In this document: positions 58,497 to 64,000 of the stretch, piece after piece
Layout of the letters: each line of letters begins with the position of its first letter
Position numbering within the stretch: position 1 is the stretch's first letter
DNA from: Shewanella aestuarii
Lineage (GTDB): Bacteria > Pseudomonadota > Gammaproteobacteria > Enterobacterales > Shewanellaceae
Length of the DNA: 64,000 nucleotides
Direction: 5' to 3'
NCBI RefSeq assembly: GCF_011765625.1
Contig: NZ_CP050313.1
Span: 244,501 to 308,500, forward strand
Position numbers and translations under genes: made by a program
Notes under the pieces: model-generated
What the model was told of the DNA's origin: nothing
The model's database searches: none
The model's input: the letters and a program-made list of their open reading frames with translations, nothing else

Positions 58497-59768
58497 TTAG
58501 CTGCTAACAATATTACCCATTTGGAAGATAGGTAAGTACATCCCCACAATTAAGCCGCCTACTAGGCTACCGATGACCACCATCATTATGGGTTCAATCA
58601 GGCTTGAAAGCCCATCAACCGCATCATCGACTTGCATTTCATAAATGTTAGCTAACTTGTTAAGCATGTCATCTAATCCGCCTGATTCTTCACCTATCAT
58701 TACCATTTGAATCAGCATGTCGGGGAATAAGCCTGTGGTGCGCAAGGCCACATTCATCTGCATGCCCGACATCACCTCTTGGCGCACTTTAAGTAAGGCT
58801 TTTTTATACACGGCATTACCGGACGCACCGGCAGCAGACTCTAAGCCATCAATTAACGGGACACCTGCGGCAAAGGTGGTAGCTAATGTTCTAGCGAAAC
58901 GTGCCATAGATGCCTTGTGCAAAATATCCCCGATAGCTGGAATTTTTAACACGGTTTCATCGACTTTATCACGTACCATTTGCGAGCTTCTATGTGCTCG
59001 ACGAAAAAGCCAAATACCACCGATAATAGCAATTGCAAAAAAATACCAAGAAGCTTGCAGCCAACGGGAAATATTTACAATTAATTGAGTAAAGGCCGGT
59101 AGTTCAGCGCCAAAACCCTTAAAAATACTTTCAAATTGTGGCACCACAACCAGCAATAATAGTGTGGTAACGGCTATCGCTACGACAACTACAGCAGCAG
59201 GATAAAACATGGCTTTTTTTATTTTTGATTTAAGTGCTTCTGCTTTTTCTCGATAGGTTGCAATACGATCAAATACCGCATCGAGCGAGCCAGAGTGCTC
59301 ACCTGCGGCTACTAAATCGACATACAAATCATCAAAATATTGCCTATGAGGTCTTAAGGCATCTGATAGCGGAATACCCGATTGCACATCGGATAAAATA
59401 CTGCCAAGCAATTCACGTACTTTCGCCTTTTCATGGCCTTTACCTAATAACTCGATGGTGGTCACTAAAGGAACCCCAGCTGCAAGCATAGTAGCCACTT
59501 GGCGAGTGAACATGGCAATGTCCATCGCGGTGACTTTTTTTTCTGACTTGAAAAGTGGTGTCGCCTTTTTACGGACATTTTTCGGGGTCACCCCTTGGGC
59601 TTTTAAGGTGCTGCGGATTTCAGCGATGGAGCTACCACGAAGTTCACCCGCGGTTTTCTGACCATCACGGTTTACCCCTTTCCATTCAAAGGTAAACACT
59701 TTGGGTTGGTGCTTTACCTCTTTTTTTGTTTTAGGTTTTCTTTTTACTGCCGCGGTGGACATGTTCAA
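58497..59768 (-). CDS. pilC: Type IV pilus inner-membrane platform protein PilC
   Basis: PilC is the platform which turns motor rotation into pilus assembly. At 423 residues it has two GspF-type cytoplasmic domains (about 85-205 and 290-405, with FTRQVATMLAAGVPL and FARTLATTFAAGVPL at the start of each) and three membrane helices near 190-210, 240-258 and 395-415. The N-terminal poly-Lys tail is unusual but common. It is preceded by pilB. Confidence 0.95.
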   Translation of the reverse strand: MNMSTAAVKRKPKTKKEVKHQPKVFTFEWKGVNRDGQKTAGELRGSSIAEIRSTLKAQGVTPKNVRKKATPLFKSEKKVTAMDIAMFTRQVATMLAAGVPLVTTIELLGKGHEKAKVRELLGSILSDVQSGIPLSDALRPHRQYFDDLYVDLVAAGEHSGSLDAVFDRIATYREKAEALKSKIKKAMFYPAAVVVVAIAVTTLLLLVVVPQFESIFKGFGAELPAFTQLIVNISRWLQASWYFFAIAIIGGIWLFRRAHRSSQMVRDKVDETVLKIPAIGDILHKASMARFARTLATTFAAGVPLIDGLESAAGASGNAVYKKALLKVRQEVMSGMQMNVALRTTGLFPDMLIQMVMIGEESGGLDDMLNKLANIYEMQVDDAVDGLSSLIEPIMMVVIGSLVGGLIVGMYLPIFQMGNIVSS

Positions 59769-59854
59769 ATCCTTTTATTTATTCCGTTAACTGCTTTATT
59801 TTATGAATTCGTTAAAGCTATTTTAATTGGGTTGTTAATTCGCTTATTCATGGT

Positions 59855-61563
59855 TTAATTAAAGCTGGTTACTCGGTTTATTTCAGCAATACTGGTCACC
59901 CCTTGGGTGACTTTTAATAATCCAGACTGGCGTAAATCTCGCATACCTTGCTCTTTTGCTTGACTGGCTATTTGTAATGAATTACCACCTTCCATAATGG
60001 TTCGGGCAATTTCATCGGTCATTTTCATAACTTCATAAATACCGACACGCCCCTTATAACCGCCTGAGCATAAATCGCAGCCACAAGGTTTATAAACGGT
60101 AAAGCCACGCTGGATATCTTGTTCAGTAAAGCCTAAACGTTGTAATTCTGCAACTGGGATATCTTCTGGTTGCTTGCAAGCCGGGCATAAACGACGCGCA
60201 AGACGCTGAGCAATAATTAAATTAACTGAACTGGCAATGTTATAACCCGGTACCCCCATATTGATTAAACGGGTCAGGGTTTCAGCGGCCGAGTTGGTGT
60301 GCAGGGTTGATAACACTAAGTGACCGGTTTGTGCTGCTTTAATGGCAATTTCAGCGGTTTCTAAGTCACGGATTTCACCAACCATCACCACATCAGGGTC
60401 TTGACGTAAAAATGAGCGCAGCGCAGAAGCGAAGGTTAAGCCGGCTTTTAAATTAATATGAACTTGGTTAACCCCTTCAAGGTTAATTTCAACCGGATCT
60501 TCTGCGGTAGAAATATTGCGTTCTTCAGTGTTTAATATATTTAGGCCGGTGTAAAGCGAGACGGTTTTACCTGAACCTGTGGGGCCAGTAACCAGAATCA
60601 TGCCTTGAGGTTTGGCTAGCATTTCTTCATAAAGTTTACGTTGATCATCTTCATATCCGAGCTTTTCAATGCCCAACTGCGCTGAAGATGAGTCTAAAAT
60701 ACGCATTACAATTTTTTCGCCCCATATAGTGGGTAAGGTGCTGACACGAAAATCAATTGATTTGGTGCGCGACAGCTTCATTTTAATGCGACCATCTTGT
60801 GGCACACGGCGCTCAGCAATATCCAGCTTCGACATTACTTTTAATCGGGCTGATATTCTGCCGCCTAAATTGACTGGTGGTTCAGAAACTTCATGTAATA
60901 TGCCATCAATGCGAAAACGGATCCGGTAGCGTTTTTCGTAAGGTTCAAAATGTAAATCTGATGCCCCTTTGCGAATGGCATCGGTCAAAATTTTATTAAT
61001 ATAAATAACAATCGGTGCATCATCACTGCTGTCACCGGTGGGCTCATCATTTCTTTCTGTTTCAGAAATTTCCATATTAGCCAGTGCTTCTTGGTCAGCA
61101 CCTGCTAAATCCAATCCTGAAATATCTTCTTCAATAATTTTTTCTAATACTTTATGCAGTTTATCATCTTCAACAAGAATCGCTTCAGCGTGTAAACCTA
61201 GGCTAAATTGAAAGTCTTCTAATGCTGCAATATTGGTGGGATCTGATGTCGCAATATACAAACGATTGCCTCGTTTAAAAAGAGGTAAGCATTTGTGTTT
61301 CTCTATGAGCTTTTTGTTGAGTAAATCTTCAGGAATTGATGAAATATCAAATTCACTTAAATCTAGAAGGGGGTACCATATTCTTCATAACATAATTCAG
61401 CAATTTCTCTAGCTGAGATTTTTTTTAATTTTATCAGAGAGGTGACAAAAGGTTGTTTAGATTTTCTTGATTCTGAGATCGCGGAAGATATAGCTTCTTC
61501 ACTAAGTAGCCCTTTTCTGATCAATAAGCTCGATAATCCGAGATTAAGGCTGGAGTTTGGCAT
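59855..61563 (-). pseudogene. pilB: pilB: type IV pilus extension ATPase, one-base frameshift near 5' end
   Basis: Two frames make the assembly ATPase. The first (61363-61563) reads an MshE-type N-terminal domain: MPNSSLNLGLSSLL, ending EEYGTPF and a stop. The second covers the rest: Walker [11 protein letters not shown], Asp and Walker B boxes (GEIRD), and zinc Cys pairs CPAC and CDLC. Adding one C to the C5 run (G5 at 61369-61373) joins YGTP to [11 protein letters not shown] and gives 569 residues, normal for PilB. As printed, the longer frame has a start at 61261 that lacks part of the N-terminal domain. Either a read error, a real lesion, or a C-tract switch. Confidence 0.88.
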
Positions 61564-61573
61564 ATATATCCCA

Positions 61574-61612
61574 TAAAAAAATTAAGCGTTAACAGCATTG
61601 TTAACGCTTAAT
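61574..61612 (-). terminator. Strong intrinsic terminator between pilA and pilB
   Basis: ATTAAGCGTTAAC / GTTAACGCTTAAT pair perfectly over 13 bp around AGCATT; on the minus strand the transcript continues with T7. It lies between the pilA stop (61628) and the pilB start (61563), so most pilA message ends here while some may read on to pilB. Confidence 0.92.
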
Positions 61613-61627
61613 ATTAAAGGTTTCACT

Positions 61628-62017
61628 TTAAATCGTACAGCCTTTTATCGCCACAGCACCAGTTCCTGATATGACGCATCCCCAAGTAATATTTTGTCCA
61701 ATAGAAGCGGGTGCAGTAGGCGTTAAAGTTGCGGTTATTCCATCATAAGTAAAGGCTAACACACCACTACCAGAACAGTTTGGGATTGCAACACCATCGC
61801 TAGAACAACCAAGTGTAGATGTTGTGGCGTATGCTTCAGCTACTTTAATTTTTTGGCCACCTAAAGAAGCTAGGGCATTAGATGCTTTAGCTTTTGCTGT
61901 ATAATCCTGATAAGCAGGCAATGCGATTGCTGCCAAAATACCGATGATCGCAACTACGATCATTAATTCAATAAGGGTAAAACCCTTAGCGTTTTTGATT
62001 TGATTGATACCTTTCAT
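61628..62017 (-). CDS. pilA: Type IV pilin PilA
   Basis: The major structural subunit of the pilus. The frame is open far upstream, but ATG 62017 has a GGAGAG ribosome site and starts a proper class III leader, [12 protein letters not shown], cut before [20 protein letters not shown]. The Glu at position 5 of the mature chain is present. The 129-residue preprotein is short. Two Cys pairs are seen near the C-terminal half (CSSDG, NCSGSG, WGCVIS, KGCTI), giving two possible disulfides. A long 740-base gap lies upstream. Confidence 0.95.
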   Translation of the reverse strand: MKGINQIKNAKGFTLIELMIVVAIIGILAAIALPAYQDYTAKAKASNALASLGGQKIKVAEAYATTSTLGCSSDGVAIPNCSGSGVLAFTYDGITATLTPTAPASIGQNITWGCVISGTGAVAIKGCTI

Positions 62018-62757
62018 TTTTTCTCTCTCCGTAAATGTGCGTGGGCTTATCAATCCTCGATGCTGCGCTGCAGTGGGCGAGTTAGCAGTGGTAACTGTGA
62101 CATCGCATTGTACAGTGCAGTGGCTCCATTGTTGCCACAGCCTTACGGGCACACATAAATTGTTATTTGCTGTTTTTAACCAATCCAAACGAAAAATTGG
62201 TCAGTTAAGTTATCATTTTAGTTGAAGGTTAAAATTTGTACTGATTATTTTTATAAACAGGTTTAAAAAAAGGTTCAGTAAAATTTTACCTCAGCTTATT
62301 CATGACATTTCGGCTGAGTTGTCACATTCTAGAGTATTTATTTCAGTAAACACAATTTTGTAACAAGTAAGGCGGCGTTACAAAATTTATGCTAGTGAGC
62401 AAACTTCTAAGTTAATGTTACAGATTCTGACCGAAAGGTCACTCGCCTACTGTAAACGTTAGTATAAAGTTACCTAAAATGGAATACTTTTGTGGGCTGA
62501 AATGAAAATAAATGTAGAAATTTTCAATACTTGGCTTTTTTGTATGGTTATAAAGGCGTATTTTTTTTGACAAGTAGACAGTTAGATTTATTTGTTGACT
62601 ATTAAATGTTCTGTGTCATTTTTTTGGCATGAAAAGTGGGTGTTTGTGTTGTACATTTTTTTAACAATTGTTATGTGGGAGCATGGTTGAGAGACGAGTT
62701 GCGAACGAGTAAACCTGTCACTTAGTTCTTCTCGTCTCTGGCTGTTAATCGCTTTTA
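62018..62757. other. 740-base intergenic region between nadC and pilA
   Basis: No gene was found. It should hold the pilA promoter and leader. Visible structure: TAACAATTGTTA palindrome at 62662-62673, a small GACC-GAAA-GGTC hairpin near 62430, and the larger inverted repeat at 62690-62739. I could not find a convincing sigma-54 site for pilA by eye. Confidence 0.6.
62690..62739. repeat. Imperfect stem: 9-bp inverted repeat with nested 4-bp pair
   Basis: AGAGACGAG (62690-62698) pairs with CTCGTCTCT (62731-62739), and inside it GAAC (62703-62706) pairs with GTTC (62725-62728). It lies 18 bases after the nadC stop, with no T-run on the minus strand. It could be a terminator-like fold or one copy of a dispersed intergenic repeat. 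Confidence 0.5.
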
Positions 62758-63657
<900 letters not shown>

Positions 63658-63810
63658 TCAGGCGTGAAGAACAAAATTTATGACTGTAGATTATCATAGA
63701 TGTATTTTTTGTTTTATAGCCCGTCAGGTTTTGTTTTATCGTTTAAGCCATTTTTGTTGTTTAACGCTAGGTAGATAGCTGTTACATTGGCTCACTTAAG
63801 ATGTTTATTT

Positions 63811-63968
63811 AACCTGAGCTGCGCATAACAACTTGCTTTCTAGAGCCTATTTTTACTGATAACTGCGTTAAATTTGTTCTAAGCAAAAATACCTCTCTAG
63901 AAATGTACTTGCAAGTAAAAATCTTATGAATCAGTATATTAGCTAATCTCTTATACGCAGCTCAGGTT
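63811..63968. mobile_element. MITE-like element with 18-bp terminal inverted repeats
   Basis: AACCTGAGCTGCGCATAA (63811-63828) and TTATACGCAGCTCAGGTT (63951-63968) match as inverted repeats in 17 of 18 positions. A second inner pair, TTTCTAGAG (63837-63845) and CTCTAGAAA (63895-63903), lies inside. ATTT flanks both ends and may be a target duplication. The 158-base interior has no coding frame. It sits in the gap upstream of nadC. No family named. Confidence 0.5.
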
Positions 63969-64000
63969 ATTTAGTTAAATTTTAGTATTTAGAAATTGTT

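Noticed and set aside
62018..62188. Upstream extension of pilA by 57 codons
   Set aside because: The frame happens to be open but the ATG at 62017 has a ribosome site and a standard pilin leader; the extension lacks any recognisable domain.
62425..62445. GACC-GAAA-GGTC hairpin as a riboswitch or small RNA
   Set aside because: Only a 4-bp stem with a tetraloop; no supporting structure, terminator or promoter could be seen.

Overview
The window looks like a chromosomal segment of a marine gammaproteobacterium, most probably Shewanella or a close relative. This rests on moderately AT-rich DNA, the neighbourhoods rpoZ-spoT, yihY-dtd-yiiD-like, pilMNOPQ-aroKB-damX-dam and nadC-pilABCD-coaE-zapD-yacG-mutT, and on protein character. 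No rRNA, tRNA, CRISPR array or prophage was seen.

Layout. 1-2030: leuC (5' truncated by the window edge) and leuD with a terminator. 2241-12420: independent units, namely a periplasmic-sensing diguanylate cyclase, an Lrp-type regulator, a DUF2959 lipoprotein, a small membrane protein, yihY with a peptidase-like hydrolase, lipoprotein, dtd and YiiD-type thioesterase, azoR, a SCO-like protein and a chemoreceptor. 12457-30065 (minus strand): a nearly complete aryl polyene (APE) pigment operon, apeC to apeR. It carries two inserted genes (an MIO aromatic ammonia-lyase and a halogenase-like flavoprotein) and one unassigned secreted protein at its 3' end. 30271-40154 (minus): DUF3014 protein, recG, a Ca/Na exchanger, an acyl-CoA ligase, ridA, spoT, rpoZ, gmk. 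40313-43381 (plus): an unknown membrane protein, an APH-fold kinase, a YjjG-type nucleotidase. 43476-46082 (minus): mrcA. 46270-55382 (plus): pilMNOPQ, aroK, aroB, damX, dam. 55424-62017 (minus): mutT, yacG, zapD, coaE, pilD, pilC, pilB, pilA. 62758-63636 (minus): nadC. A MITE-like inverted repeat lies at the right edge.

How it works together. In the APE operon the ammonia-lyase can make an aryl-acrylate starter. ApeH loads it on ApeE/ApeF, ApeO with ApeC and ApeR elongate, ApeQ reduces, ApeI/ApeP dehydrate, and ApeD/ApeJ/ApeK/ApeL/ApeM/ApeN attach, release or move the product to the outer membrane. The two pilus loci together supply the type IV pilus assembly ATPase, platform, peptidase, pilin, alignment complex and secretin.

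Three genes (apeJ, apeI, pilB) are each broken by what looks like one missing base. Reading-frame reconstruction gives full-length family proteins in all three. Sequencing error, recent mutation and, for the pilB C-tract, phase variation all remain possible. The accessory interest is concentrated in the APE operon and the right-hand repeat; the rest is mostly housekeeping.
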